Shown: positions 1 through 10,286 of the stretch, one piece after another | How the letters are laid out: the number at the start of each line of letters is the position of its first letter | Numbering within the stretch: position 1 is the first letter of the stretch | Made by a program: the position numbers and the translations under genes | From: Bacteroidia bacterium | Lineage (GTDB): Bacteria; Bacteroidota; Bacteroidia; 2-12-FULL-35-15 | DNA length: 64,000 bases | Direction: 5' to 3' | NCBI GenBank assembly: GCA_016786925.1 | Contig: JAEUTU010000063.1 | Span: forward strand, 86,600 to 150,599 | Notes under the pieces: generated by a model | Databases searched by the model: none | What the model was told of the DNA's origin: nothing | Seen by the model: only the letters and a program-made list of their open reading frames with translations

Positions 1-252
1 CGGAATAAACATAGATACCAAAAGCAGGAAGATGCCAGCGATAGATGCAAGTGAAAGTATGGCTACAATTGTTTTAGGTAAAACAAAATTTTTGATCTTG
101 ATCTTGGAATATAGTTTCAGAAAGGGCTGTCCAATCAAAGATATAATAACTGCAACGGCAATATAGATAATAATAGATTTTAAATAGATCCATATCAATG
201 CAATGAGTGCAATGATGAGTCCGATGATAAAATATTTTGAGAATGATTGCAT
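1..252 (-). CDS. AI-2E family transporter-like permease, N-terminal fragment
   Basis: The minus strand is open for 84 codons from an ATG at 250-252 to the window edge, so only the N-terminus is present. The translation is very hydrophobic. It has two close membrane segments (about residues 8-42), a short charged stretch with KIKIKN, then a third segment (about 62-83). This pattern resembles the start of AI-2E family (PerM/YdiK-like) permeases, which span the membrane about eight times. The family call rests on the N-terminus alone. It is divergent from the hydrolase gene at 334. Confidence 0.5.
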   Translation of the reverse strand, partial: MQSFSKYFIIGLIIALIALIWIYLKSIIIYIAVAVIISLIGQPFLKLYSKIKIKNFVLPKTIVAILSLASIAGIFLLLVSMFIP

Positions 253-333
253 TTGTTCGATTTCTGATATAAAGATATAAAATGTGTGAGAATAAAACTC
301 AGAATAGTATATTTGTTTTGTCAAACAATTTAT

Positions 334-1344
334 ATGGATTCATTAACACATTTGGTATTAGGAGCAGCTATCGGAGAAGCTGTATTAGGCAAGAAGATCG
401 GACGTAAAGCGATGCTTTGGGGTGCTTTGGCCGACACGATACCTGATTTCGATGTTTTTGCATCTTGTTGTACCACCGATGCGCAGCAATTGATGGTTCA
501 CAGAGGTATTACACATTCCTTATTGTTTGTTTTTCTTATGTCGCCTCTCATTGGATATGTTTTCACTAAGATATTTAAGAAAGCAGATGTAAGCTGGAAA
601 GAATGGACATTACTCTTCTTCTTGGGAATGTTTACACATATTTTAATTGATGCAATGACTGCATATGGTACAGGTTGGTTTGAGCCATTTAGTGAATACA
701 GAGTTAGTTTTAATTCTATTTTTGTTGCAGATATTTTTTACACTGTCCCATTTTTGGTATGTGTTCTTGTTGCCTTGATCGCAAAAAACGGATCTCCTCG
801 AAGAGTAAAATGGAATAGAGCGGGTTTAATAATTAGTACTGCTTATTTAGTGTTTACGCTGTTTAACAAATGGCATGTACATCATACTATGTCTGATTCA
901 TTTACAAGGCAAAGTTATACAGCCGAAGAGTTTGTGACCACTCCAACTCCTTTAAACAATTTTTTATGGATGGCCTATTCAAATGATGAAGCAGGGACAT
1001 ATATTGGTTACTATTCCATCTTTGATAAATCATCTGAAATTGATTTTCATCGGGTTGAGCGAAATGAAAATTTGTTGGAGCCATTCGAAGGAGATGAGTC
1101 TTTAGCGATATTAAAACAGTTTTCAAAAGGACATTATGTAATAAGTCAGGAAGATTCTATTGTTTACTTTAATGATGTTCGTTTTGGTCAGATGGGTGGA
1201 TGGGATCAATCGGATGCCGGTTTCCCTTTCTCATTCAAATTGAACAAAAATGCAGACAATTCGATGGCATTGGATAGAGGAAAGTTTAAAATGTCTTTTG
1301 CAGATGCCTTTGCATCTTTATATACACGTGTAAAAGGAAAATAA
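334..1344 (+). CDS. YdjM-like membrane-bound metal-dependent hydrolase
   Basis: 336 residues of the YdjM/DUF457 inner-membrane hydrolase family. The family signature is at the N-terminus: H6, D34 and D38 in ADTIPDFD, H56 and H61 in HRGITHS, and H102 and D106 in THILID. These are candidate metal ligands. Several hydrophobic segments in the first 190 residues suggest a membrane protein, followed by a soluble C-terminal part. An upstream ATG at 286 is in frame, but the family N-terminus (MDSLTH) begins at 334, so that start is used. The stop at 1342-1344 directly abuts the next ATG at 1345, so the two genes are probably translationally coupled. The substrate is unknown. Confidence 0.8.
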   Translation: MDSLTHLVLGAAIGEAVLGKKIGRKAMLWGALADTIPDFDVFASCCTTDAQQLMVHRGITHSLLFVFLMSPLIGYVFTKIFKKADVSWKEWTLLFFLGMFTHILIDAMTAYGTGWFEPFSEYRVSFNSIFVADIFYTVPFLVCVLVALIAKNGSPRRVKWNRAGLIISTAYLVFTLFNKWHVHHTMSDSFTRQSYTAEEFVTTPTPLNNFLWMAYSNDEAGTYIGYYSIFDKSSEIDFHRVERNENLLEPFEGDESLAILKQFSKGHYVISQEDSIVYFNDVRFGQMGGWDQSDAGFPFSFKLNKNADNSMALDRGKFKMSFADAFASLYTRVKGK

Positions 1345-2004
1345 ATGAGTAAAAGTGCAATTGTAATTGGTGCAACAGGTCTTGTTGGTACGGAGTTGGT
1401 CAAACAATTATTTTCTGATACAGCATATTCTTCTGTAAAAATTTTTGTCAGAAAAAAGATCGAATTGGAGCATCCAAAGCTGGAGCAGTATATCGTAAAT
1501 TTTGAAAAGTTAGAAGAGATAAAAGATCATGTCAAAGGTGATGTTGTTTTCTGTTGTATGGGTACAACCATAAAATTGGCAGGTTCTCAGGATGCATTCT
1601 TTAAAGTGGACCATACCTATCCCTATTATTTTGCACAGTTAGCTAAAGCGAATGGAATAGAAAAATTTCTTTTGGTATCTTCGTTAGGAGCCGATAAAAA
1701 TTCATCCAACTTTTATTTAAGGGTGAAAGGACAAATTGAATGGGATCTTGAAAAATTAAAGTTTAAGAACTTGATCATCCTTCGTCCTTCTATGCTACTG
1801 GGTGACAGAAATGAGTTTCGTTTGGGCGAGTTGATCGGAAAAGTGATGATGAAAGCCCTGGCTTTTGTGTTTATTGGAAAGCTGAAAAAGTACAGAGCAA
1901 TAGAGGCCGCAAGAGTAGCGAAAGCAATGATCCTTTTATCAAAGAATGAATTGGATAATGTTGCGATCTTTCAAAATGACCGCTTGTTGGATCTAGGAAA
2001 ATGA
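1345..2004 (+). CDS. NAD(P)-binding Rossmann-fold oxidoreductase
   Basis: 219 residues, the length of atypical short-chain or NmrA/HTATIP2-like NAD(P)-binding proteins. The dinucleotide-binding motif GATGLVG lies at residues 9-15 after the first beta strand. A second family feature is the stretch around LLVSSLGADK followed by a YLRVKG segment, which stands where the YxxxK pair sits in the extended SDR group. It starts on the base after the upstream stop, so it is co-transcribed with the hydrolase. It converges on the DUF983 gene with only two bases between the stops. Substrate unknown. Confidence 0.75.
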   Translation: MSKSAIVIGATGLVGTELVKQLFSDTAYSSVKIFVRKKIELEHPKLEQYIVNFEKLEEIKDHVKGDVVFCCMGTTIKLAGSQDAFFKVDHTYPYYFAQLAKANGIEKFLLVSSLGADKNSSNFYLRVKGQIEWDLEKLKFKNLIILRPSMLLGDRNEFRLGELIGKVMMKALAFVFIGKLKKYRAIEAARVAKAMILLSKNELDNVAIFQNDRLLDLGK

Positions 2005-2006
2005 TC

Positions 2007-2393
2007 TCAACTCTTTTTGGTTTCTTTCTCTTTATACCTTACAAAGAAATTGATCCATACCAAACGCGCCATGCGGTAAAAAACAGGCATCAAAACAATT
2101 TGCAATACACCAAACGTTACTAAAAAAGTAACCGCATCATATCCTAAAATAACGCTTGTCAGCAAAAATACTCCGACACCAAACGCAACAGTAAGACCAT
2201 AACTTACGTACATAGCGCCATAGTAAAAACCTGTTTCGCGTTCAAAATCCTCCTTACAAACCGGACAATTCTTATGCATTTTGTCGAAACGATTTAACAT
2301 ATAAGGATTGTTGGTTTCGAAAAAATTCCCTTCGTGACAACGAGGACATTTGTTATTCACTACGCTGAAGAGGATTGTGTCTTTAAAGGCCAT
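2007..2393 (-). CDS. DUF983 family zinc-ribbon membrane protein
   Basis: 128 residues. Two CxxC pairs (C16/C19 and C43/C46) form a zinc-ribbon-like head. Two membrane segments follow at about residues 60-80 and 86-106, then a basic tail. This is the DUF983 layout common in Bacteroidota and Alphaproteobacteria. Its role is not established. It has its own likely promoter box 20 bases upstream and is divergent from the ABC-F gene. Confidence 0.85.
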   Translation of the reverse strand: MAFKDTILFSVVNNKCPRCHEGNFFETNNPYMLNRFDKMHKNCPVCKEDFERETGFYYGAMYVSYGLTVAFGVGVFLLTSVILGYDAVTFLVTFGVLQIVLMPVFYRMARLVWINFFVRYKEKETKKS

Positions 2394-2412
2394 ATTGTGA
2401 TTTTTTGTAGTA

Positions 2413-2420
2413 CAAAGGTA
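2413..2420 (-). promoter_or_regulatory. Bacteroidota -7 box for the DUF983 gene
   Basis: The minus strand reads TACCTTTG, an exact match to TAnnTTTG, 20 bases before the ATG. I see no TTG at the expected -33 distance, so this is a partial promoter match. Confidence 0.4.
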
Positions 2421-2470
2421 ATAACAATAATGAATTCGTGTATGTAACTAAAATCACAAACGTGGATGTG

Positions 2471-2500
2471 CTGTTATTTCAGGCAATTTCACTAAATTTG
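2471..2500 (+). promoter_or_regulatory. Promoter of the ABC-F gene
   Basis: The -7 box TAAATTTG lies at 2493-2500. A CTG at 2471-2473 sits 19 bases upstream, where a -33 TTG is expected. The box is followed by GCGCC. The implied start of transcription is about 15 bases before the ATG at 2522 and well downstream of the longest in-frame ATG (2438). This supports the later translation start. Confidence 0.5.
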
Positions 2501-2521
2501 CGCCCTAAAATTATAATTACA

Positions 2522-4444
2522 ATGATCTCAGTAAATTCCGTTACGGTTTCTTTTGGTGGTTACGACCTGTTTGATAATGTGAGCTTTTTGGTAAATCCGA
2601 AGGATAGAATAGGTTTGGCAGGAAAAAATGGTGCAGGTAAGTCAACCATGCTTAAATTATTGGCCGGGCTTCAAAATCCTACCAAAGGTGAGATCTCCAA
2701 ACCGAACGATTTTAAGATTGGCTATTTGCCTCAGGATATGATCCACCAGCAAGGGAAGACCGTATTTGAAGAAACAGCAACCGCTTTTCAGGAAATGCAA
2801 AAGTTGGAAGACCGTTTGGTGGTCATTAATCATGAATTGGAAACCCGCACCGATTACGAGAGCGATTCTTACATGAAGATCATTGATGAACTGACTGAGA
2901 TCACTCATCGTTTGGATGTAATAGGGGCTAATAATAGAGATGAAGAAATTGAAAAGATCTTAAAAGGACTAGGTTTTGAAAGATCCGATTTCAATCGTCC
3001 TACTGCAGAGTTTAGTGGTGGCTGGCGTATGCGTATCGAGTTAGCAAAGATCCTTTTGCAGAAACCGGATATTCTTTTGCTGGATGAGCCTACGAATCAC
3101 TTGGATATTGAATCTATTCAATGGCTGGAAGAATTTATGGAAACGTACAGCGGTTCTGTGATGCTGATAAGTCACGATAAGCAGTTTTTGGATACTGTGA
3201 CTAACCGTACGATCGAGATCTCGAATAACAAGATCTATGATTATAAGACCAATTATTCCCGTTATTTGGTATTGCGCCAGGAACGCAGAGAACAACAGGA
3301 AAATGCTGCAAAAAATCAGCAAAAGATCATCAATCAAACAGAGGTGTTGATCGATAAATACCGTGCAAAGGCCAGCAAAGCAGCTTTTGCGCAATCGTTG
3401 ATCAAAAAATTAGATAGAATGGAAATTGTGGAAGTGGACGAGAGCGATAATGCGACCATGTTCTTTAAATTTCCTCCACCTGCTCACTCCGGTAAGATCG
3501 TTTTAACGGTGGAGCATGCGGGTAAAAAATATGGTGAAAAGCAGATCTTTTCCGATGCCAATTTTATTTTGACTAAAGGAGAAAAGATCGCTTTGGTTGG
3601 ACGAAATGGTGAAGGTAAATCGACTATGATCAAAATGATCGCTAAGCAGATCGAATTTGAAGGCAATGTTACTTTGGGCCATAGTGTGATGATGGGATAT
3701 TTTGCGCAGGATCAGGCGGAAAAGCTGGATAAAACAAAAACTGTTTTTCAAACGATCGATGAATTGGCTGTTGGTGATATTCGTAAGCAAGTAAGAACAT
3801 TGTTAGGGTCGTTCTTGTTTAGTGGTGATGATATTGATAAAAAGGTGAGTGTGTTAAGTGGTGGAGAACGTGGACGTTTGGCTTTATGTAAACTTCTGTT
3901 AGAACCGTATAACTTTCTTGTACTGGATGAGCCTACGAATCACTTGGATATTCGCAGTAAGGAGATCCTTAAAAAAGCGATCCAGGATTATGAAGGAACA
4001 GTTATTCTTGTTTCCCACGATCGTGATTTCTTAGATGGTCTGGTACACAAAATGTATGAGTTTAAGAACGGACAGGTGAAAGAGCATTTATGCGACATCA
4101 ATGAATTCATGCAGAAGGTGAAGATGAACCGTTTGAATGAAATGAACAGTTCTAAGAATCCATTTGTAAAGCCGAAAGAGGCCAAGCAGGAAGCTCCCAA
4201 AGCGGAAGTAAAAAATGATGATCGTGAAAAAGAACTCAAGCAAATAAAAAATCAGATCAGTAAATCGGAGAAAGAGATCGAACGTTTGGAAGCTGAGATT
4301 AAAGCATTTGATGATAAGTTAGCTGATCCGGCTCAATACCAAACAGTGATGAATGATAAAAGCGCATTTGCTGCTTATGAGCAACTGAAAAAGCAATTAG
4401 AAGGCGAGATGAAGAATTGGGAAGATCTGCAGTCGAAACTTTAA
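2522..4444 (+). CDS. ABC-F family ATP-binding protein
   Basis: 640 residues with two ABC ATPase domains in tandem and no membrane segments, which is the ABC-F layout (Uup/EttA/YheS group). These proteins act on translating ribosomes. Domain 1 has the Walker A GKNGAGKST at residues 34-42 and ends in LLLDEPTNHLD. Domain 2 has GRNGEGKST and LSGGERGR with VLDEPTNHLD. The linker between them is basic and Lys/Gln-rich, as expected for the ribosome-contacting arm. The last 80 residues form a charged coiled coil, which favours a Uup-like member. The frame also has an ATG at 2438, but conservation begins at 2522 and a promoter box lies between the two. A strong terminator follows. Confidence 0.9.
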   Translation: MISVNSVTVSFGGYDLFDNVSFLVNPKDRIGLAGKNGAGKSTMLKLLAGLQNPTKGEISKPNDFKIGYLPQDMIHQQGKTVFEETATAFQEMQKLEDRLVVINHELETRTDYESDSYMKIIDELTEITHRLDVIGANNRDEEIEKILKGLGFERSDFNRPTAEFSGGWRMRIELAKILLQKPDILLLDEPTNHLDIESIQWLEEFMETYSGSVMLISHDKQFLDTVTNRTIEISNNKIYDYKTNYSRYLVLRQERREQQENAAKNQQKIINQTEVLIDKYRAKASKAAFAQSLIKKLDRMEIVEVDESDNATMFFKFPPPAHSGKIVLTVEHAGKKYGEKQIFSDANFILTKGEKIALVGRNGEGKSTMIKMIAKQIEFEGNVTLGHSVMMGYFAQDQAEKLDKTKTVFQTIDELAVGDIRKQVRTLLGSFLFSGDDIDKKVSVLSGGERGRLALCKLLLEPYNFLVLDEPTNHLDIRSKEILKKAIQDYEGTVILVSHDRDFLDGLVHKMYEFKNGQVKEHLCDINEFMQKVKMNRLNEMNSSKNPFVKPKEAKQEAPKAEVKNDDREKELKQIKNQISKSEKEIERLEAEIKAFDDKLADPAQYQTVMNDKSAFAAYEQLKKQLEGEMKNWEDLQSKL

Positions 4445-4458
4445 AATACTTAATTAAC

Positions 4459-4490
4459 AAAAAAGGCGAAACTAATGTTTCGCCTTTTTT
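4459..4490. terminator. Bidirectional terminator between ABC-F gene and pyrG
   Basis: Perfect inverted repeat AAAAGGCGAAAC / GTTTCGCCTTTT with a four-base loop and A and T tracts on either side. It lies between two convergent genes, so it can serve both strands. Confidence 0.9.
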
Positions 4491-4511
4491 TATGTCATTT
4501 GTTTTTTGAGA

Positions 4512-6152
<1,641 letters not shown>

Positions 6153-6225
6153 TCAAACTAGTTTGACCAATCAAATAATTACCCAATTGCCGGATGACGA
6201 TTGTCGTTTTTTATTATTGGTCATA

Positions 6226-6233
6226 CAAAAGTA
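6226..6233 (-). promoter_or_regulatory. -7 box for pyrG
   Basis: The minus strand reads TACTTTTG, matching TAnnTTTG, 95 bases before the pyrG ATG. No clear -33 TTG. The same octamer lies before the ABC exporter gene at 61178-61185. Confidence 0.4.
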
Positions 6234-6275
6234 GGAATAATTATGGCCAGTAAAAATGTTTTGGTCGAAAATGTT

Positions 6276-6317
6276 AAAAAAAAGTCCCTTCGAGACTGTT
6301 TTCTGAAGGGACTTTTT
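6276..6317 (-). terminator. Terminator of the TonB-dependent receptor gene
   Basis: Inverted repeat AAAAAGTCCCTTC / GAAGGGACTTTTT with a 13-base loop, just after the receptor stop codon on the minus strand. A T tract follows in that direction. Confidence 0.85.
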
Positions 6318-6335
6318 GGGTTTAGAGAGAATTTA

Positions 6336-8675
6336 TTAGAAAGTCATAATGATACTAGCAGTTGGTAACAAAGGCAACTGGTTAACACGCTTGTATTGAA
6401 CGCGGTCGAAATAGAAAATATTCTCGCGGTTATAAACATTGGTTGCTCCAACTGCTGTTTCCAGTTTGGTGTTTTCAAACAGAAGGAAAGTACGTTTTAT
6501 ATTGATATCTAAACGGTGATACCAAGGCAATTCTTTTGTTTGAGAGTTGTCAAAATAATAGTTCAATTCTCCATTTGTTCCTGTATAATCAGTTGTTATA
6601 CCATCCTGGAAGTTCAGATCTTCGTAGAATCCGCCTGTAGGTCTGAATGGGAATCCTGAACCGATGTTCCAACGGGCATCGATTTCCCAATTTAGATTTT
6701 TACCGAAAGTATAAGATGCTACGATATTAGCATTATGTCTTCTGTCGAAGTGTGGACGGTAGGTTTGTAATCCATCCCAACGGGTAACATAAGTAAGGGA
6801 ATAAACAAACCATAAATACAGACGTTTACGATCATATTTTAAAACAACATCCAATCCTTGAGCTTGACCGGTTTCAATAATGAAATCTTTTTTGTAGATA
6901 TCCGGTTTAGCAGAATTATCAGGTGTGTCTTCAAATATTTTATTGGTATTCAGATTGGTTAACTGTGTAAAGTCTTTTCTGTAAGCCTCAATATTCAAGT
7001 CGAGATGTTTCATTAGGTCAAATTCAAATCCAACGATGTAATGGTTGGCTTTTTGAAGTTTATGATTCACGTCTTTTACATTTCCATTCTCATCTGTATA
7101 TTTTTCAGGTAAGTTATCCGGTCCTGACAAGAAACCATAGAATAAGTTCACCACATCTCTGTCGGAGTTAGCAGCGATCAAGTTTTGAGAATACATACCT
7201 GCAGCACCTTTGAAACGGATGCGTGGTGTAATGTTGTATTTCAAGCCAATGCGTGGCTCTGGAGAAGTGTTTTTCAATGAAGCATAATATTGGATACGGA
7301 AACTTGGTTCCAATAATAATTTTTTACGTTTTGAAACAAACTTGTATTTAACAAATCCACCGATCTCTGTTGTGTTCTCTTTTTGAGAGATACGTCTGTT
7401 CAATGAATTGTAGAAGTCGAAGTCGGTTGTGAATCCATTGATCTCTACTCCATAGTTCAACTCATTTCTACTCATGAAATAGGTGAAATTCACACCCATG
7501 TTAAATCCGCGGATCTTACTTGATTTTTCTTTTTCTCCTTCAGGCTTTAATTTAATTCCGTATTGAGAGTAAGCAAAATTACCACTTACAAGAATAGGAG
7601 AGTTTTGAGGAACAAGGAGGAAATTTCCACCACCACCATAAGAATCCCATTTCATTTCCTGTAATGCTTTATAATTAACTCTATCATTAAAGTTAAAGCC
7701 GAATAAGTTCAACTTACTACCATTGTTTGAGTTGAAAGAGATCTTTCCATAATAGTCGTTAAAGCTGAATGGCAATCCATTCGGATCGATGTAGGAATAC
7801 AATGCTTTTGATGTAGTTGGTAAGTAGGATGTTTTGGCCGAAAGGATAAAGGAAATGGAACTGTTGGCTCCTTCTTTTAGTTTCTTCAGTGGACCTTCTG
7901 CTAATACTTTAGCGCCAAAAGGACTCACTGCTAATTTTCCTCCAACGCGTTTTTTATTTCCATCGCGTGTGGTGATGTCCATGATGGAAGAGATACGTCC
8001 ACCATATTCAGCACCAAATCCGCCACTGTAAACATCTGCATTACGAATAATATCTGCATCAAAAACGGAGAATAGACCAATAGAGTGGAATGGATTGTAA
8101 ACAACCATACCATCCAGTAACACTTTGTTCTGGATAGGTGCACCACCACGAATATAAAGTTGTCCACCTTGGTCACCAGTAAACACAACCCCCGGTAATA
8201 CTTGTAAATATTGTGCTAGATCAGGCTCACCGCCTACTGTAGGTAATTTTTTGATAACGATCGGGTCGATCTTATTTACTGAAACTTTTGTTTCGGTTTG
8301 TTTCTCTTCCTGTTCTGCAGAGATCTCGATCTCTTTTAGTTTTACATTTGATTTTACTAAGTACAATTTTTTATTGATGATCTCGCCTGCTTTTACTGTA
8401 AAATTTTCTTGTAGCGTATCATATCCCAAACCTGATGCGATCATCAAGGTATAGCTTCCCGGTGGGATCTTGGTAATAGAGAAGTAACCATTTACATCGG
8501 TGGCATTACCAATGGTTGTTCCTTTTAGAATAACATTGGTGAAAAGTTGCGGTTCACCTGTTTCTTTTAAATAAACGAATCCACGAACGGTACCGGTTGA
8601 AGAGTTTTGTTGTGCAAATATGAAAGTGGAAGTAACAATTCCAATAATAACTAAGATCGACTTTTTAAAATTCAT
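6336..8675 (-). CDS. TonB-dependent receptor with carboxypeptidase-regulatory-like N-terminal domain
   Basis: 779 residues, an outer-membrane active transporter. A signal peptide ends near FAQ (residue 21). A CarboxypepD_reg-like domain follows (about 28-115, with the typical TDVNGYFSI...PPGSYTL pattern). The plug domain comes next (about 120-245), with LPGV, QLYIRGG and GFGAEYGGR. The rest is a beta barrel rich in aromatic residues, ending in F. This layout is shared by many Bacteroidota receptors of the FecA/CirA type and does not reveal the substrate. No SusD partner is nearby, so a glycan-uptake (SusC) role is unlikely. The start codon lies only 14 bases after the T tract of a terminator-like hairpin. 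Confidence 0.92.
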   Translation of the reverse strand: MNFKKSILVIIGIVTSTFIFAQQNSSTGTVRGFVYLKETGEPQLFTNVILKGTTIGNATDVNGYFSITKIPPGSYTLMIASGLGYDTLQENFTVKAGEIINKKLYLVKSNVKLKEIEISAEQEEKQTETKVSVNKIDPIVIKKLPTVGGEPDLAQYLQVLPGVVFTGDQGGQLYIRGGAPIQNKVLLDGMVVYNPFHSIGLFSVFDADIIRNADVYSGGFGAEYGGRISSIMDITTRDGNKKRVGGKLAVSPFGAKVLAEGPLKKLKEGANSSISFILSAKTSYLPTTSKALYSYIDPNGLPFSFNDYYGKISFNSNNGSKLNLFGFNFNDRVNYKALQEMKWDSYGGGGNFLLVPQNSPILVSGNFAYSQYGIKLKPEGEKEKSSKIRGFNMGVNFTYFMSRNELNYGVEINGFTTDFDFYNSLNRRISQKENTTEIGGFVKYKFVSKRKKLLLEPSFRIQYYASLKNTSPEPRIGLKYNITPRIRFKGAAGMYSQNLIAANSDRDVVNLFYGFLSGPDNLPEKYTDENGNVKDVNHKLQKANHYIVGFEFDLMKHLDLNIEAYRKDFTQLTNLNTNKIFEDTPDNSAKPDIYKKDFIIETGQAQGLDVVLKYDRKRLYLWFVYSLTYVTRWDGLQTYRPHFDRRHNANIVASYTFGKNLNWEIDARWNIGSGFPFRPTGGFYEDLNFQDGITTDYTGTNGELNYYFDNSQTKELPWYHRLDINIKRTFLLFENTKLETAVGATNVYNRENIFYFDRVQYKRVNQLPLLPTASIIMTF

Positions 8676-8688
8676 TGTTGTAGCATTA

Positions 8689-8720
8689 AAAAATAAAAAC
8701 GCCCTAAAATTTTAAGGCGT
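8689..8720 (-). terminator. Hairpin with T tract after the EVE gene, directly before the receptor gene
   Basis: A 22-base near-perfect palindrome at 8699-8720 (ACGCC...GGCGT, one mismatched pair). On the minus strand it is followed by TTTTTATTTTTT. It fits an intrinsic terminator for the AMP nucleosidase-holA-EVE operon. It ends 14 bases before the receptor ATG, so an attenuator in the receptor leader is also possible. Confidence 0.7.
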
Positions 8721-8814
8721 GTAAATTTAACAATTAATTCCATTAAAAAAATGACCAAGTTTTTGGAATATTTAGTTTTTGAGCTAATCGGTCGTTTTTG
8801 GAGGATAAGCGGTT

Positions 8815-9225
8815 TTATTTGCTTTCGGAAATTGCCAAAATATGGTCAAATTCTGCTTGTGTAACAGCCGTAACAGATAAACGTGATAGCTTTATGATCT
8901 GCATATTGGCTAATTGTTTATCGGCTTTGATCTGAGCCAATGTAACAGGCTTTTTTAGCTTTTTAAAAGGCGCCAATTCCACCACACTCCATGCTGTATC
9001 ATCGGTTGTCGGATCCTGGTAATGTTCTTTCACCACTTTGGCAATCCCCACGATCTCTAGCCCCTCATTGCTATGATAAAAGAAAACAAGGTCGCCTTTT
9101 TTCATGGCACGCATATTATTGCGGGCTGCATAGTTACGTACGCCATCCCAAACGGCTTTTTTATCTTTCGTGAATTGATCCCAGCTGTATTTAAAGGGCT
9201 CCGATTTAACTAACCAATGATTCAT
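8815..9225 (-). CDS. EVE domain-containing protein
   Basis: 136 residues that form a single EVE domain (PUA-like fold). It opens with the family pattern HWLVKSEP, followed by WDGVRNYAARNNMR and GDLVFFYHS. EVE proteins such as thymocyte nuclear protein 1 bind modified bases in DNA or RNA, and some are fused to restriction endonucleases. Here it stands alone, 13 bases after holA and in the same operon. What it binds is unknown. Confidence 0.92.
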   Translation of the reverse strand: MNHWLVKSEPFKYSWDQFTKDKKAVWDGVRNYAARNNMRAMKKGDLVFFYHSNEGLEIVGIAKVVKEHYQDPTTDDTAWSVVELAPFKKLKKPVTLAQIKADKQLANMQIIKLSRLSVTAVTQAEFDHILAISESK

Positions 9226-9238
9226 AATGTGCGATCAT

Positions 9239-10285
9239 TTAATGCAATATCTTAAAAACTAACTCTTTCAATAATTCTCCATGAGTAGCTGAGCCACTAT
9301 CCACACCTTTTGATTTTAGGTCGTATTCTCTTAAATATCCAAAAATGGACTTTAGTTTTCCCGGACTGTAATTTTTGGCGGCTACTTCATAATCTTTTAC
9401 AAAGAAGGGATGTACTCCCAACGCTGTAGCAGCTGTTTTTTTATCGGTCAGAAAATGATAGGTTAATATTTTGCAGAAATAACCATAGAGCGATGACATG
9501 GTCACCACCATTGGATTATCCTTATCGTTAGCTGCAAAATAGTTAATGATCCTATTTGCTTTTAGTGTTTCTTTCTTGCCGATAGCGGTTTGTAATTCAA
9601 ATACATTGTAATCTTTACTGATGCCAATATTGGTTTGAATATGTTCAGGTGTGATCTCCGATTTTGGAGGAAGGTTGATCATCAATTTGTCAAGCTCATT
9701 GCTGATCTTGCTCAAACTTGTTCCCAGATACTCGGTAAGCATGGCACTTGCTTTTGGTCCAACAGTATATTCTTTTCCTTTCAGGTAATTGTTGATCCAA
9801 TCAGGAACTTGATTGTCGTAAAGTTTTTTGGATTCAAAAAGTACGGTGTACTTGTCGAGTTGCTTACCAACGCTGGTGCGTTTATCTACCGATTTGTATT
9901 TGTAGCAGATCACCAGAATGGTAGATGGTAATGGGTTTTCAATATAGGCAGCAAAAGGATGTTTGGCTTTTTCTTTTCCTTTTGCATTTTTCTCATCATC
10001 ATCCCCTTTTCCTACTATGTCGCGAATGTTTTGTGCTTCTTTTACGATCACCACCTGATATTCACTCATCATCGGGAAGCGCTTGGCTGCACCGATCACA
10101 TCGGCAGCAGTAATATCTTTCCCATAAAGAACAGATTGGTTGAATTCTTTTTCTGATTCATCCAATACATTGTTTTCAATATAGTCTGAAATAATATCAA
10201 TGAAATACGGTTCATCGCCCATTAAAAAATAAACGGGCTTGTACACCTTTTTCTTAAGATCTGACATTATTTGATTGAAATCCAT
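9239..10285 (-). CDS. holA: DNA polymerase III delta subunit
   Basis: 348 residues, the usual length of the delta subunit of the clamp loader, which opens the beta sliding clamp. The N-terminal part has the family features YFLMGDEPYFID and, after it, PMMSEYQVVIVKEAQ. The C-terminal part is helical with the DNA pol III delta collar. It lies one base after the AMP nucleosidase stop, so the two are coupled. The partner gene dnaX is also in this window (37663-39429). Confidence 0.95.
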   Translation of the reverse strand: MDFNQIMSDLKKKVYKPVYFLMGDEPYFIDIISDYIENNVLDESEKEFNQSVLYGKDITAADVIGAAKRFPMMSEYQVVIVKEAQNIRDIVGKGDDDEKNAKGKEKAKHPFAAYIENPLPSTILVICYKYKSVDKRTSVGKQLDKYTVLFESKKLYDNQVPDWINNYLKGKEYTVGPKASAMLTEYLGTSLSKISNELDKLMINLPPKSEITPEHIQTNIGISKDYNVFELQTAIGKKETLKANRIINYFAANDKDNPMVVTMSSLYGYFCKILTYHFLTDKKTAATALGVHPFFVKDYEVAAKNYSPGKLKSIFGYLREYDLKSKGVDSGSATHGELLKELVFKILH

Positions 10286-10286
10286 C

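Noticed and set aside
286..333. Longer N-terminus for the YdjM-like hydrolase
   Set aside because: The extra 16 residues have no family match, and the conserved MDSLTH start is at 334.
6336..8675. SusC-type glycan importer
   Set aside because: No SusD gene is beside it, and the protein is shorter than most SusC proteins.
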